Positions 27,058-35,995 of a stretch of 64,000 nt of DNA are shown here, in pieces. The stretch is from positions 62,001 through 126,000 of the forward strand of contig NZ_LLER01000020.1 in assembly GCF_001500315.1 (NCBI RefSeq), read 5' to 3'. Under the pieces are notes generated by a model that made no database searches, was not told the DNA's origin, and saw only the letters and a list, made by a program, of their open reading frames with translations. The stretch's first letter is position 1. Every line of letters starts with the position of its first letter. The DNA is from Staphylococcus auricularis. GTDB lineage: Bacteria; Bacillota; Bacilli; Staphylococcales; Staphylococcaceae. Position numbers and translations under genes: made by a program.

Positions 27058-27864
27058 ATGATTAAAGCGATCGCCACAGATATGGATGGCACATTTTTAA
27101 CAGATGAGAAAACGTTCGATCAACCGCGTTTTGAACGTATTTTTCAACAACTTAAAGAACAGAATATCGCATTTATTGCAGCGAGTGGAAACCAATATGC
27201 AAAGTTACGTTCGATTTTTGGAGAACGTGAGATGTACTTTGTCGGAGAGAATGGTGCTGTGTTATACCATGGAGATGAACGCATCGATTATCATGCCTTT
27301 GATCAAGCGATATATCGTGATGTCATTGATTATTTAGTGAAAGCACGCGAGTATAAGGAAATTATCGTGTGTGGTTTAAACAGTGCTTATATTTTAAAAG
27401 ATACGCCACAAGCATTTAAGGAGAACGTGCATTTTTATTACCGCCAATTAGAAGAAGTGGAGTCATTTAATCCATTACCAGAAGATGAATTTGTGAAAAT
27501 CGCATTTAACGTCAATAGGGAAACACATCCGACTTTAGATGAAGATATTGCGGAACGATTTGAAGATGATATCAGACTTGTTTCAAGTGGACATGACAGT
27601 ATTGATGTCATTCAACCAGGCGTTACAAAAGGGTTTGCGCTAAAACGTTTATTACAAAAACTTGGTTTAACCGCTGATGAACTCATGACATTTGGTGACG
27701 CAAATAATGATTTAGATATGTTACAACTCACACCTCATAGTTATGTGATGGGTAACGCGAAGGATGAGGATGTATTTAAAGCGGCTCAACATGTTGCACC
27801 GTCAAATAATCATCAAGGCGTCTTATACATCATTGATGAAGTTGTATTGAACTCAGCACATTAG
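27058..27864 (+). CDS. HAD-superfamily Cof-type sugar phosphatase
   Basis: The 268-residue protein has all four HAD motifs: DMDGT (about 8-12) with the nucleophile Asp, ASGN (about 41-44), Lys in GVTKGFALK (about 198), and FGDANNDLDML (about 214-224). The large cap between motifs II and III is the C2B type of the Cof/YidA group. It probably dephosphorylates sugar phosphates or flavin-related phosphates. It stands alone with the RBS GAGGGG. Confidence 0.9.
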   Translation: MIKAIATDMDGTFLTDEKTFDQPRFERIFQQLKEQNIAFIAASGNQYAKLRSIFGEREMYFVGENGAVLYHGDERIDYHAFDQAIYRDVIDYLVKAREYKEIIVCGLNSAYILKDTPQAFKENVHFYYRQLEEVESFNPLPEDEFVKIAFNVNRETHPTLDEDIAERFEDDIRLVSSGHDSIDVIQPGVTKGFALKRLLQKLGLTADELMTFGDANNDLDMLQLTPHSYVMGNAKDEDVFKAAQHVAPSNNHQGVLYIIDEVVLNSAH

Positions 27865-27874
27865 AATATCATAT

Positions 27875-27912
27875 GCAAAGAGAGCTGATCCGATAAGGGA
27901 CCAGCTCTCTGC
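27875..27912. terminator. hairpin between convergent HAD and GNAT genes
   Basis: GCAAAGAGAGCTG pairs with CAGCTCTCTGC around a small loop. There is no clear T-run, so termination is likely but less certain. Confidence 0.5.
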
Positions 27913-27925
27913 TATGTCGTTTGGT

Positions 27926-28204
27926 TTATTTTGCGTAGACATCTTGAAAGTCTTCATGTTTTTCGAAGACACTTTTCGCAAATGGACAATCTGCTTGAAC
28001 TTTTAAGTTATTGTCGCGTGCATAGTCAACGACAGCGGATACGAGTTGAGTACCGATACCTTGACCGCCCATTGATTCAGGTACACCCGTATGATCAACA
28101 TTAATTGTGCTATCGTCTACGGTTCTAAAAGTGATTTTTGCATCTGGATTTTGTTCGTCTTCACCAATGTAGAATTGATGATCGCCTTGTTTAATTTCAG
28201 CCAT
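27926..28204 (-). CDS. small GNAT-like N-acetyltransferase (YjdJ type)
   Basis: This 92-residue domain belongs to the short acetyl-CoA-binding family that lacks a full GNAT N-terminal part. The acetyl-CoA loop is MGGQGIGTQLV, followed by ADCPFAKSVFEKH with a conserved Cys and His. The start at 28204 follows AGGAGATG; a longer in-frame version has no RBS. Function in the cell is unknown. Confidence 0.8.
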   Translation of the reverse strand: MAEIKQGDHQFYIGEDEQNPDAKITFRTVDDSTINVDHTGVPESMGGQGIGTQLVSAVVDYARDNNLKVQADCPFAKSVFEKHEDFQDVYAK

Positions 28205-28386
28205 AAAATCATCTCCTATATATTTTCGCGTGATTGTCATTAGGAAAATAAATGTGAGTGGTTGTAATTCAACCTCGATTGAAACATAGGTCATTATCAA
28301 CCGCTATATTCATATTTTACCCGGTAGAATGAATTACAAACGCAGTAATTTTAATACGCAATGCTGTCTCTTGTATAAAACTTAAT

Positions 28387-28406
28387 TGACAATGATAATC
28401 AAAACC
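28387..28406 (+). promoter_or_regulatory. Fur box upstream of isdI
   Basis: TGACAATGATAATCA matches the 7-1-7 Fur consensus at 13 of 15, and the overlapping 19-mer matches the classic Fur box at 15 of 19. It lies about 100 bases before the heme oxygenase start. Confidence 0.6.
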
Positions 28407-28438
28407 AATTATACTCGAAGTAACTTAATCAATCATAA

Positions 28439-28849
<411 letters not shown>

Positions 28850-28860
28850 TAACCAAATGC

Positions 28861-28906
28861 ACACAGTATAAAGTTTAAGTAGCTTAGATTTTATGCTGTG
28901 TTTTTT
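28861..28906 (+). terminator. terminator after isdI
   Basis: ACACAG-T-ATAAA pairs with TTTAT-G-CTGTGT and is followed by a T-run. Confidence 0.8.
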
Positions 28907-28964
28907 CGTATCAATCGGTATAAAAACTAAACTGTTGACTTAATAACAAACATGCTATATACTT

Positions 28965-28982
28965 TATCTCGAATTCGAAATA
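28965..28982. promoter_or_regulatory. MhqR operator upstream of mhqR
   Basis: TATCTCGAATTCGAAATA is one mismatch from the perfect palindrome TATCTCGAATTCGAGATA, the known MhqR site. It lies between promoter and RBS of mhqR, consistent with autorepression. Confidence 0.8.
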
Positions 28983-28998
28983 AATTGAGGTGATGAGT

Positions 28999-29433
28999 AT
29001 GGATCGAACCGAACGATCGTTAAATGCATTTGTTGGATTGAATCGCACCATTGATACACTGACAAACATTGTAGCGAAAGATGCGAAGCGACACGATTTG
29101 AATATTACAGAATTCGGCGTGCTAGAGCTCTTATTTAATAAAGGGCCGCAACCGGTTCAACGTATTCGATCTCGTGTGTTAATTGCGAGTAGCAGTATAA
29201 CCTATGTCGTGGATTGCTTAGAGCGTAAGCAGTTAGTTCAACGACAACGTGACGTACAAGACAAACGTGTGACTTTAGTTCATTTAACTGAAACGGGACA
29301 GAGCTTAATGGAAGAGATTTTCCCGACACATGCACAAATCATTACGGATAGTTTTTCGATGCTGACAGACGACGAATTAACCACCTTACAACATGTTTTA
29401 AAAAAATTAAGTGCTCAAACCACTCAAGTGTAG
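28999..29433 (+). CDS. mhqR: MarR-type quinone-responsive repressor MhqR
   Basis: The 144-residue MarR protein has a winged [20 protein letters not shown], then the recognition helix in [18 protein letters not shown], then a [10 protein letters not shown] wing. It represses the quinone and diamide-responsive mhq genes. The ATG at 28999 is preferred over the GTG/ATG at 28990/28993 because GAGGTG is six bases upstream and the start MDRT fits the family. It is followed by mhqE and mhqD, each gap being short, with operators before mhqR and mhqE. Confidence 0.93.
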   Translation: MDRTERSLNAFVGLNRTIDTLTNIVAKDAKRHDLNITEFGVLELLFNKGPQPVQRIRSRVLIASSSITYVVDCLERKQLVQRQRDVQDKRVTLVHLTETGQSLMEEIFPTHAQIITDSFSMLTDDELTTLQHVLKKLSAQTTQV

Positions 29434-29461
29434 CTGTGCACTTAAAATTTTTAGCTGAAAA

Positions 29462-29479
29462 TATCTCGAATTAGAGATA
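29462..29479. promoter_or_regulatory. MhqR operator upstream of mhqE
   Basis: TATCTCGAATTAGAGATA differs from the MhqR palindrome at one base. It lies 28 bases before the mhqE ATG, so mhqE-mhqD can be repressed separately from mhqR. Confidence 0.8.
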
Positions 29480-29507
29480 AATAACAATAAAGAAAGAAGG
29501 ATATTTC

Positions 29508-30485
29508 ATGACAAATAATCAATTAAAAGGTATTCACCATGTCACTGCGATGACTGACGATGCAGAACGTAACTATAAATTCTTTACAGAAGTGCTCGGT
29601 ATGAGACTCGTTAAAAAAACAGTAAACCAAGATGATATTTACACTTATCATACATTCTTTGCGGATGATGTGGGTCACCCAGGTACTGATATGACATTCT
29701 TCGATTTCCCTGATGTCCCTGAAGGTAAAAATGGTACAAATGCGATTACGAAACCATCATTCAGAGTGCCAAACGATGCAGCACTTGAATACTATGCACA
29801 ACGTTTTGATGATTATGATGTGAAACATGAAGACATTCAAACTGTATTCGGTAAAAAAGTACTTCCATTTGAAGAAAGCGATGGCCAAAATTATCAACTT
29901 GTTTCTGATGAAAATAATGAAGGGGTTGCACCAGGTGAACCTTGGAAAAATGGCCCAGTACCAGAAGATAAAGCCATCTATGGTTTAGGACCAATAGAAA
30001 TTACAGTCAGCTATTTTGATGACTTCAAAACAATCTTAGAAAATATTTATGGTATGAAACCTGTTGCAGAAGAAGGCAATGCTGTGTTGCTTAACGTAGG
30101 AGAAGGTGGCAACGGTGGCCAAGTCATCTTACGTAAAGATGCAGACGGTCCGTTTGCTCAACCAGGTTACGGTCAAGTGCACCATGTCTCATTTAGAGTA
30201 GAAGACCATGATGCGATCATGCAATGGATTGATAAATATAAAGAATTAGGTGTCGTTAACTCAGGACTCGTAGATCGTTACTACTTCGAAGCTCTATATG
30301 CACGTATCGGTCACATTTTAATCGAAGTTTCTACAGACGGACCTGGATTCATGGGAGATGAACCATACGAAACACTTGGTGAAACACTCTCATTACCACC
30401 GATGTTAGAACCTCAACGTGACTATATCGAATCTCAAATTAGACACTTTGATACCTCACGCAACCACGATGATGATGTACAATAA
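29508..30485 (+). CDS. mhqE: ring-cleaving dioxygenase, glyoxalase family (MhqE)
   Basis: The 325-residue protein has two VOC (glyoxalase-type) domains. The first begins with GIHHVTAMT and the second contains VHHVSFRVED (around 220), with the ligand Glu in HILIEVSTDGPGF. These His and Glu residues bind the metal of ring-cleaving dioxygenases. MhqE takes part in breakdown of quinones and hydroquinones. It has the RBS AAGAAGG. MhqD starts 45 bases later, so the two are co-transcribed. Confidence 0.93.
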   Translation: MTNNQLKGIHHVTAMTDDAERNYKFFTEVLGMRLVKKTVNQDDIYTYHTFFADDVGHPGTDMTFFDFPDVPEGKNGTNAITKPSFRVPNDAALEYYAQRFDDYDVKHEDIQTVFGKKVLPFEESDGQNYQLVSDENNEGVAPGEPWKNGPVPEDKAIYGLGPIEITVSYFDDFKTILENIYGMKPVAEEGNAVLLNVGEGGNGGQVILRKDADGPFAQPGYGQVHHVSFRVEDHDAIMQWIDKYKELGVVNSGLVDRYYFEALYARIGHILIEVSTDGPGFMGDEPYETLGETLSLPPMLEPQRDYIESQIRHFDTSRNHDDDVQ

Positions 30486-30529
30486 GAGATGTAGCAAGTC
30501 ATCACAAATCTAAGAGGGGGAATAGAATC

Positions 30530-31123
30530 ATGGAACACGTGTTTAAACAAGGTGCGCCCGATGCACCTACATTTATCTTATTACATGGCACAGGCGGCGA
30601 CGAAAACGACCTCATTCCTTTAGCTCAAAACTTAAACCCATCTTACAATATTTTGGGCGTGAGAGGTGAAATCTCAGAGAATGGTATGAATAGATTCTTT
30701 AAACGTCATGGTCAAGGGAAATATGATATTGAAGATTTAAATTTTCGTACAGATCGTTTAATACAATTCTTAAAAGATGCTGCACAGCAATATGAGTTTG
30801 ATCTTGAACAAGCAGTTGTCGTAGGATTTTCTAATGGCTCTAACATTGCGCTGAACATGATTTTTGATGAACGTATTGATTTTCATAAAGCTTTATTATA
30901 CGCACCATTGTATCCATTACCTGTTACAAATGAAATTGACTTAAGCCATATGGATATTTTAATCTCTGCTGGAGAACGAGATCCAATCAGTCCAGTACGA
31001 GAAAGTAAACGCTTGATTTCACTGTTGAAACAACACGGCGCGAATGTTGAAACGGTGTGGGTCAACAGTCATGAGTTATCAAGAGAAGGTATTGAAGCAG
31101 GACAAAAACTGTTAGCACAATAA
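30530..31123 (+). CDS. mhqD: phospholipase/carboxylesterase family hydrolase (MhqD)
   Basis: The 197-residue alpha/beta hydrolase has the oxyanion start LLHGTGGDE, the nucleophile elbow GFSNGSN (about 102-108), the acid in GERDPISP (about 153) and the His in NSHELS (about 182). It belongs to the small esterase/lysophospholipase group and is the third gene of the quinone-resistance locus. The natural substrate is unknown. A hairpin terminator follows, shared with the convergent CHAP gene. Confidence 0.92.
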   Translation: MEHVFKQGAPDAPTFILLHGTGGDENDLIPLAQNLNPSYNILGVRGEISENGMNRFFKRHGQGKYDIEDLNFRTDRLIQFLKDAAQQYEFDLEQAVVVGFSNGSNIALNMIFDERIDFHKALLYAPLYPLPVTNEIDLSHMDILISAGERDPISPVRESKRLISLLKQHGANVETVWVNSHELSREGIEAGQKLLAQ

Positions 31124-31142
31124 TAAATATGACGTCATAAAA

Positions 31143-31180
31143 AAGGCGGTGCACTTACCTCAGGGGTAAATGCTCCGCCT
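31143..31180. terminator. terminator between mhqD and the CHAP gene
   Basis: AAGGCGG-GCA-TTA pairs with TAA-TGC-CCGCCT around a small loop, with an A-run before it. Confidence 0.7.
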
Positions 31181-31198
31181 CTATTTGATATTTCAATC

Positions 31199-31936
31199 TT
31201 AGTGAATGTAGTTGTAAGAAGAAGCTTCGTCAGCTGAGATTGTACGTTGTGATACAACACCAGGGCCGTGACCATAGTTCATTTCAGAAACTTCTACAGA
31301 ACCGTCATTGTTTACATTTTCTACATAAGCCACGTGACCATGTGAACCTGCAGTTGATTGTAAGATTGAACCTGATTTAGGTGAGTTGTCTACTGAGTAA
31401 CCATCTTGAGCTGCTGCGTTAGCCCAGTTGCTAGCGTCGCCCCAAGTTTGTCCAATTTTACCGCCAACACGGTCGTATACGTAGTAAGTACATTGACCTT
31501 CAGTGTATGTGTTGTTGCCTGAACCAGAAGCTTGAGAAAGTGATTGTCCACCGTTTGAAGGTGCTGATTCAGTGTTTACATGATAGCTTTTATCTGAAGT
31601 TGTTGAAGCGGGTTTCGCACCTTTACCGCCAGTGTTGTTTGATGTATAAGATTGAGTGCTTGTTTGATTGCTGTTTTGTGCTGATTGATTGTTATTTACT
31701 GGAGTACCTTGCCAGTCATAGTTGTAATTACCGTTTTGATCGATAGTGTAAGTATAGCTGTAACCGTCGTTTCCGTTACCTTGCCAGTCGTAGTTGTAGT
31801 TACCATTTTGATCGATTGTATAAGAATAGTTATAAGAAGATTGATTATTGTTTTCTGCTGCGTCTGCGTCTTGACCTGCAAATGCGATTGTAGCGATTCC
31901 TGCAGTTGCGATTGTAGCTGTAGCTAATTTTTTCAT
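31199..31936 (-). CDS. SsaA-like secreted CHAP-domain amidase
   Basis: The 245-residue preprotein has a signal peptide (hydrophobic core 5-20, likely cleaved after ADA at 24-26). It is followed by a Tyr/Asn-rich region with two near-identical 16-residue repeats (38-53 and 62-77, each centred on DQNGNYNY). A Ser/Asn linker leads to a C-terminal CHAP domain with the catalytic Cys149 and His201. SsaA family proteins cut peptidoglycan cross-bridges outside the cell and are often WalKR targets. I found no clear WalR direct repeat in the upstream 350 bases. The ATG follows GGGAGG. Confidence 0.9.
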   Translation of the reverse strand: MKKLATATIATAGIATIAFAGQDADAAENNNQSSYNYSYTIDQNGNYNYDWQGNGNDGYSYTYTIDQNGNYNYDWQGTPVNNNQSAQNSNQTSTQSYTSNNTGGKGAKPASTTSDKSYHVNTESAPSNGGQSLSQASGSGNNTYTEGQCTYYVYDRVGGKIGQTWGDASNWANAAAQDGYSVDNSPKSGSILQSTAGSHGHVAYVENVNNDGSVEVSEMNYGHGPGVVSQRTISADEASSYNYIH

Positions 31937-32220
31937 AATGAATAAATCCTCCCAATATTAATTTTAGATTCTTTTATTTATATATTTACGTTTCTTGCGT
32001 TATCTCTCTGCTTTATTAACTTACCTTGTGTACTGTAACATATGATTTAGCGCTGTAAATTACAGTGAAATAACTTTGAAGTTACAAAAAATAGGAAGAA
32101 TATTAAGATGTAATGTGCAAGAAATATTCTTCCGTTTCTATGAAAAATTATGTAAAATTCATCGGTTTGCTGTAATTAAACTGATAACTCTCATGGTATA
32201 TAGGCGAATTTTTCACGAAA
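31937..32220. other. upstream region of the CHAP gene
   Basis: No gene is supported; short frames here lack RBSs. It holds the minus-strand promoter region of the SsaA-like gene. CTGTAAATTACAG at about 32053-32065 is a short palindrome of unknown use. Confidence 0.4.
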
Positions 32221-32264
32221 AAAAGCACGATTTCTGTATCGTTAATCAAAACAGAAGTCGTGCT
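32221..32264 (-). terminator. terminator of the DASS permease gene
   Basis: AAGCACGA-TTCTGT pairs with ACAGAA-TCGTGCTT. On the minus strand it ends in a T-run. Confidence 0.8.
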
Positions 32265-32288
32265 TAAATAAGTTTTGCGTGCATTAAA

Positions 32289-33704
32289 TTACATAAAACC
32301 GATCAGTTTCATCCAGAGCGAACCGAGTCCGAGCCAGATGATAAAGTAAACGAATGCAAGCAGTGCATTCATGGTCCACCAGCGTTTTTGAGATACGTAA
32401 CCGGATGAAAAGAGTATCGGCGCAGGGCCGCTACTATAATGTGTGGTAGAAGCCATCAAGTTACCGAAGAAACCGAGTAGCAAGGCACTGAATAATGGTG
32501 GTGCGCCTGTCGCAATTGCCACTGCGAGTAATGCAGAATACATCGCACTGACGTGGGCCGTTGAACTTGCGAAAAGATAATGTGAATAGAAATAGAATAA
32601 AATTAAGATCACGAGTACAATCGGCCAACTTAAACCGTGTAACTGACCTGAAATGGCTTTACTCAACCAAGGAATGAAGCCAAGTTTATTTAATTGATCG
32701 GCCATCATGACAAGGACTGAGAACCATACGAGTGTGTTCCAAGCACCTGTTTCTTTTAATACGTCGGACCAATTTAACACACCTGTGAGTAGTAATAATG
32801 ACAGTGCGATAAAGGCAGCAAGAGTTGCATTAATGCCAAGGGTTGAACCGAGTACCCATAACAAGAGGGCGATGAGGAAAATGCTGATCATAAATACTTC
32901 ATCTCGACTCATTTTGCCCATGTCTGCGAGTTGATTGTCTGCCCATGGTTTCGCATCTGGTGTTTCTTTGATTTGTGGTGGATAGATTTTATAGATAATC
33001 AGTGGCACCACAATCAATGAGATAAGACCAGGAATTAACGCTGCAAGGAACCAATTCATCCATGTAATATTAACACCTTGATGTTGTGCTAATGATTGTG
33101 CGAGTGGGTTCCCTGCCATTGCTGTTAAGAACATGGCAGCAGTGATCAAGTTTCCGTGGAATTCTGTAAATATTAAAAATGAACCCATTTTACGTGCTGT
33201 GCCGTCTTCAGGTTTAGAACCGAATTGGCGAGATAATGCGTTGATGATCGGGTACATAATTCCGCCGGCACGCGCAGTATTACTTGGGGTTGCAGGTGCG
33301 AGTAACAGATCGACACCGATTAGAGAATAACTTAATCCTAATGTTTTCTTACCAAATAACTTTACGAATTGTAAGGCAATGCGGCGACCTAATCCTGTTT
33401 TGACAAAGCCTCTAGAAATAAAGAATGCCATCGCAATCAACCAAATACTCGGATTACCGAAACCTTGAACTGCAGTATCGATATCGACTGTTCCTGTAGC
33501 AACAGCGACAGTAAAACCGATGATAGCGACTGCACCAATGGGTAAAGGTTGCGTGATACAACCGATAATTGTCGCGATGAATATCGCAAACATACGCCAA
33601 GCTGTATCATCAAGGGCAGCGGGTTTAAATGGCGTGAGTAACCAAATGATAATCCCGACTGCAATAGGAAGAATTATTTTTTTGTAATTTATTTTTGCAT
33701 CCAC
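32289..33704 (-). CDS. DASS/CitT-family dicarboxylate or anion permease
   Basis: The 471-residue protein has about 12 membrane segments and the divalent anion:sodium symporter pattern. There are two SNT-like motifs: APATPSNTARAGG (about 135-147) and STTHYSSGPAP (about 418-428). It resembles the 2-oxoglutarate/malate and citrate translocators of the family rather than the shorter SdcS-like Na+/dicarboxylate symporter. It uses a GTG start with AAAGGTG seven bases upstream. It is a single gene with its own terminator. Likely substrates are C4 to C6 carboxylates, but the choice between symport and exchange is open. Confidence 0.85.
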   Translation of the reverse strand: MDAKINYKKIILPIAVGIIIWLLTPFKPAALDDTAWRMFAIFIATIIGCITQPLPIGAVAIIGFTVAVATGTVDIDTAVQGFGNPSIWLIAMAFFISRGFVKTGLGRRIALQFVKLFGKKTLGLSYSLIGVDLLLAPATPSNTARAGGIMYPIINALSRQFGSKPEDGTARKMGSFLIFTEFHGNLITAAMFLTAMAGNPLAQSLAQHQGVNITWMNWFLAALIPGLISLIVVPLIIYKIYPPQIKETPDAKPWADNQLADMGKMSRDEVFMISIFLIALLLWVLGSTLGINATLAAFIALSLLLLTGVLNWSDVLKETGAWNTLVWFSVLVMMADQLNKLGFIPWLSKAISGQLHGLSWPIVLVILILFYFYSHYLFASSTAHVSAMYSALLAVAIATGAPPLFSALLLGFFGNLMASTTHYSSGPAPILFSSGYVSQKRWWTMNALLAFVYFIIWLGLGSLWMKLIGFM

Positions 33705-33963
33705 ATCTTTTCACCTTTCTCATATGTATTAGCGTTAATTTAAAAAAATTGTATAGCATTTGAGCTTTAATTTAATTATATAGTAGTTAGTTGAGGATTG
33801 CATTAAGCGTTTACATTTTCCGGAAATTAATTGAGAATAGTTATCAAAGTTATTATATTGAGTTCAGCAACAAAAGTAAATAGCGGCATGAAGAGAAGGA
33901 GTAAAGGCTAAATGAGATGATAAAAAAATGTCTCTCCACCATTTAAGGTGGGAAAATGTCACT
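33705..33963. other. promoter region of the DASS gene and left flank of repeat copy A
   Basis: No gene is visible. The minus-strand promoter of the permease should lie near 33720-33800. A CCACC-ATTTAA-GGTGG hairpin (33937-33952) lies just before the repeat, and a weaker version of it flanks the other copy. Confidence 0.4.
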
Positions 33964-34293
33964 ATATATTAAGTGGTGCTCTACAGATTGCTTACCTGTC
34001 CTCGCTTTCCTAGGCGCCTCACTTGGGAGAGGTACAGAAATCTTGTATAAAGATTTCGTTGTACCACCCCTGCAAGGATGACTAGGATTGAAAAAGCTCA
34101 ATTAAGCGCATCTTCAATCCAGTCATCTACTGCCAACTAATTTTGGCTATTAAAAATACCTTAAATTACTACATGTATTTGGCCAAAATGGATTTTCAGT
34201 TTCGGCTAGATGCCTCAGGAGTCTCGGACGGTGATGCAATCTTTCTAAGCGACTTTATCCGATGTTTCGGGTGGAGTCGCCTTTTTCTTATCT
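33964..34293 (+). repeat. intergenic repeat, copy A (221 bp plus a 109-bp insertion)
   Basis: This copy runs from ATATATTAAGTGG to CTTTTTCTTATCT and is more than 90% identical by eye to the reverse complement of 38005-38225. Without bases 34025-34133 it is exactly 221 bp, as is the other copy. Its 3' end is a terminator-like hairpin: AAGCGACT at 34247 with AGTCGC at 34275, then a T-run. The shared apparent peptide (KMDFQFRLDASGVSDG) is an artefact of the repeat. It does not encode a transposase. Confidence 0.85.
34025..34133. repeat. 109-bp nested insertion made of two strong hairpins
   Basis: The insertion is absent from copy B. Hairpin 1 pairs GGTAC-A-GAAATCTT (34031-34044) with AAGATTTC-GTT-GTACC (34050-34065). 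Hairpin 2 pairs GATGACT-A-GGATTGAA (34077-34092) with TTCAATCC-AGTCATC (34113-34127). No terminal direct repeat is obvious. It looks like a miniature palindromic element inserted into the larger repeat, or a piece lost from copy B. Confidence 0.7.
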
Positions 34294-34459
34294 CGTTTAT
34301 AAAGTCTAAAGATATTAAAAATCCTATTTTTAAAGAAGTCAAAGTTACGATAACCGTAGGATAAACGCTTAACCAATTTAATTTTTTTGGTTAATTCATA
34401 AAAAGTCGACAAGCTCAAAGACTTGCCGACCATATATGAAAGAAGTGATTGAATGTGCA
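34294..34459. other. short region between repeat A and the YkvI gene, with the YkvI terminator at 34405-34430
   Basis: GTCG-CAAG pairs with CTTG-CGAC (34405-34430), and the minus strand then has a T-run, which suits termination of the YkvI-type gene. Nothing else is seen. Confidence 0.6.
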
Positions 34460-35527
34460 TTATGACTGAGAATGACGTGATGGTTTTTGCGTAAATCCCT
34501 TCCATAGGATAGGGATGAGAAGAATGAAACCGAAGATGCCCATCACCGGGAATACTTTTCCAATAAGAGAAATAAATCCGATAAATGTCGTCGCAAAAGT
34601 AATCAAACTGATGATGAGTAGTAATCGGTAATATCGTTTTGAATATGGTGTTGTAAAACGAGATGCAAAGGTGTACATTAACCCGACGACTGTATTATAG
34701 ATGACAAGTACCATAACGAGTGACATCGCTGCGCCTAAAATGGGTGAAATACGATTGGCGAGTAATAATGAAGGTAAGGACACATCAACGATTGATTTGA
34801 ACTCTGTGACCATACCCAGATTCAATACTAATAATAAGAATGTGATAATAAGTCCACCGAGTAAGCCGCCCCAAATCGTACTTTGTACTTTATGAATGCG
34901 ACCGCCCATGACAGATAGGAAACTAAAGGCAGCAGCAATTTGAAGACTGGCATAGTTCAGTGCGTCAAACCACCAATTGCTATCTGTATGATGTGCGTTT
35001 GCGTATGCTTTTGCTTCATCAAATGACAGGTCTGCGGTTGTGAAATAGTAAAACGCGATAATCGCAACGATGATGACTAGAAATGGTGTGACAATGCCGA
35101 GTACTGAAATTAAGCGATCGAATTTCAAACAAAGCGTTAACAGAATCGCAATGATTAAGATGAGTGAACTCAACCAGTAAGGAACACCGAAGCTTTCATG
35201 AATCGTTGAAGCGCCACCTGCTGTCATAATCATTGCCAAGGCGAGGAGAAATAACGTTAAGACCAAATCAAAGACTTTAGCTATCCCTGGCTTTAAATAA
35301 TACTGAATTGATTCAGAATGACTATTCGCTTTTAAATGATATCCAGTATACATCACAAAAATACCGCCTAAAGTGACGAGGGCACCTGTAATGAGGATAC
35401 CCCAAACGCTATATCCACCGTTACTTGTGAAGAACTGAAAGATCTCTTGACCTGTTGCGAAACCTGCCCCTACGACAACCCCTACAAAGGCAAAGGCAAC
35501 GGTGATGATTTCTTTTAAATAAGACAA
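34460..35527 (-). CDS. YkvI-family membrane transporter
   Basis: The 355-residue protein has about ten membrane segments. Its start, AFAFVGVVVGAGFATGQEIFQFF, is typical of YkvI proteins, which have a LeuT-like APC fold and are related to branched-chain or proline-type amino-acid transporters. The glycine-rich unwound first segment GAGFATGQE is the probable substrate and ion site. A TTG start is used, with AAAGGAT ten bases before. It is between the two inverted repeats, divergent from the CPA antiporter. The substrate is unknown. Confidence 0.82.
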   Translation of the reverse strand: MSYLKEIITVAFAFVGVVVGAGFATGQEIFQFFTSNGGYSVWGILITGALVTLGGIFVMYTGYHLKANSHSESIQYYLKPGIAKVFDLVLTLFLLALAMIMTAGGASTIHESFGVPYWLSSLILIIAILLTLCLKFDRLISVLGIVTPFLVIIVAIIAFYYFTTADLSFDEAKAYANAHHTDSNWWFDALNYASLQIAAAFSFLSVMGGRIHKVQSTIWGGLLGGLIITFLLLVLNLGMVTEFKSIVDVSLPSLLLANRISPILGAAMSLVMVLVIYNTVVGLMYTFASRFTTPYSKRYYRLLLIISLITFATTFIGFISLIGKVFPVMGIFGFILLIPILWKGFTQKPSRHSQS

Positions 35528-35995
35528 AATGAGATGTATCCTTTCTATATTATATATGTATTAATCATATTAATATTCATTATTTAATAAACAACAAGTA
35601 TACATTGTAACTTATTTAGTGGGGAAAATAAATAAAAAGTCATTGTTCAGTAAACAATTGTTTACATCAGGAAAACACAACGTCATTTGATTCAGTCAGT
35701 CGGACAAATCCTGTCATATGAAGTGAATATGAGGTGGGGCATACAAGCTTTGAACGTATGAAGTGAGCGAACATCGAAAAGTAACATATACAATCATATA
35801 TCATGACGATTTTGAAACATAGTGCAATAGTTTATTAAAATTAGGGTATATAGAGGATTGTAAAAGTAAAAAATAATATGCATGTTTCGATGCATAGACT
35901 TTTAAATTCTGATATCATAAGTTTTTACAATAAAATATAAATGATAAGTAGTCATATGCTTTATGCATATCGTTTGAGAAATTGGAGGGAAAACA
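35528..35995. other. divergent promoter region between the YkvI and CPA antiporter genes
   Basis: About 470 bases, AT-rich, without any convincing coding frame or hairpin. It must contain the promoters of both divergent genes. I found no Fur, cre, CodY or sigma-B match good enough to report. Confidence 0.4.

Noticed and set aside
31696..31927. Cys/Val-rich and Thr-rich frames opposite the CHAP gene repeats
   Set aside because: They arise from the tandem Tyr/Asn codons of the repeat region on the other strand.
31937..32220. WalR direct-repeat site upstream of the SsaA-like gene
   Set aside because: I could not find TGTWAH-N5-TGTWAH at good quality on either strand.
32076..32267. 63-codon plus-strand frame downstream of the DASS gene
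   Set aside because: It overlaps the terminator hairpin and lacks an RBS.
33964..34293. Degenerate insertion sequence as the origin of the repeat
   Set aside because: No transposase motif and no terminal inverted repeats; it fits an intergenic repeat with a terminator better.
34143..34364. Peptide shared with 37894-38124 that looks like a conserved protein
   Set aside because: The similarity comes only from the non-coding inverted repeat; the frames differ at their ends and have no RBS.
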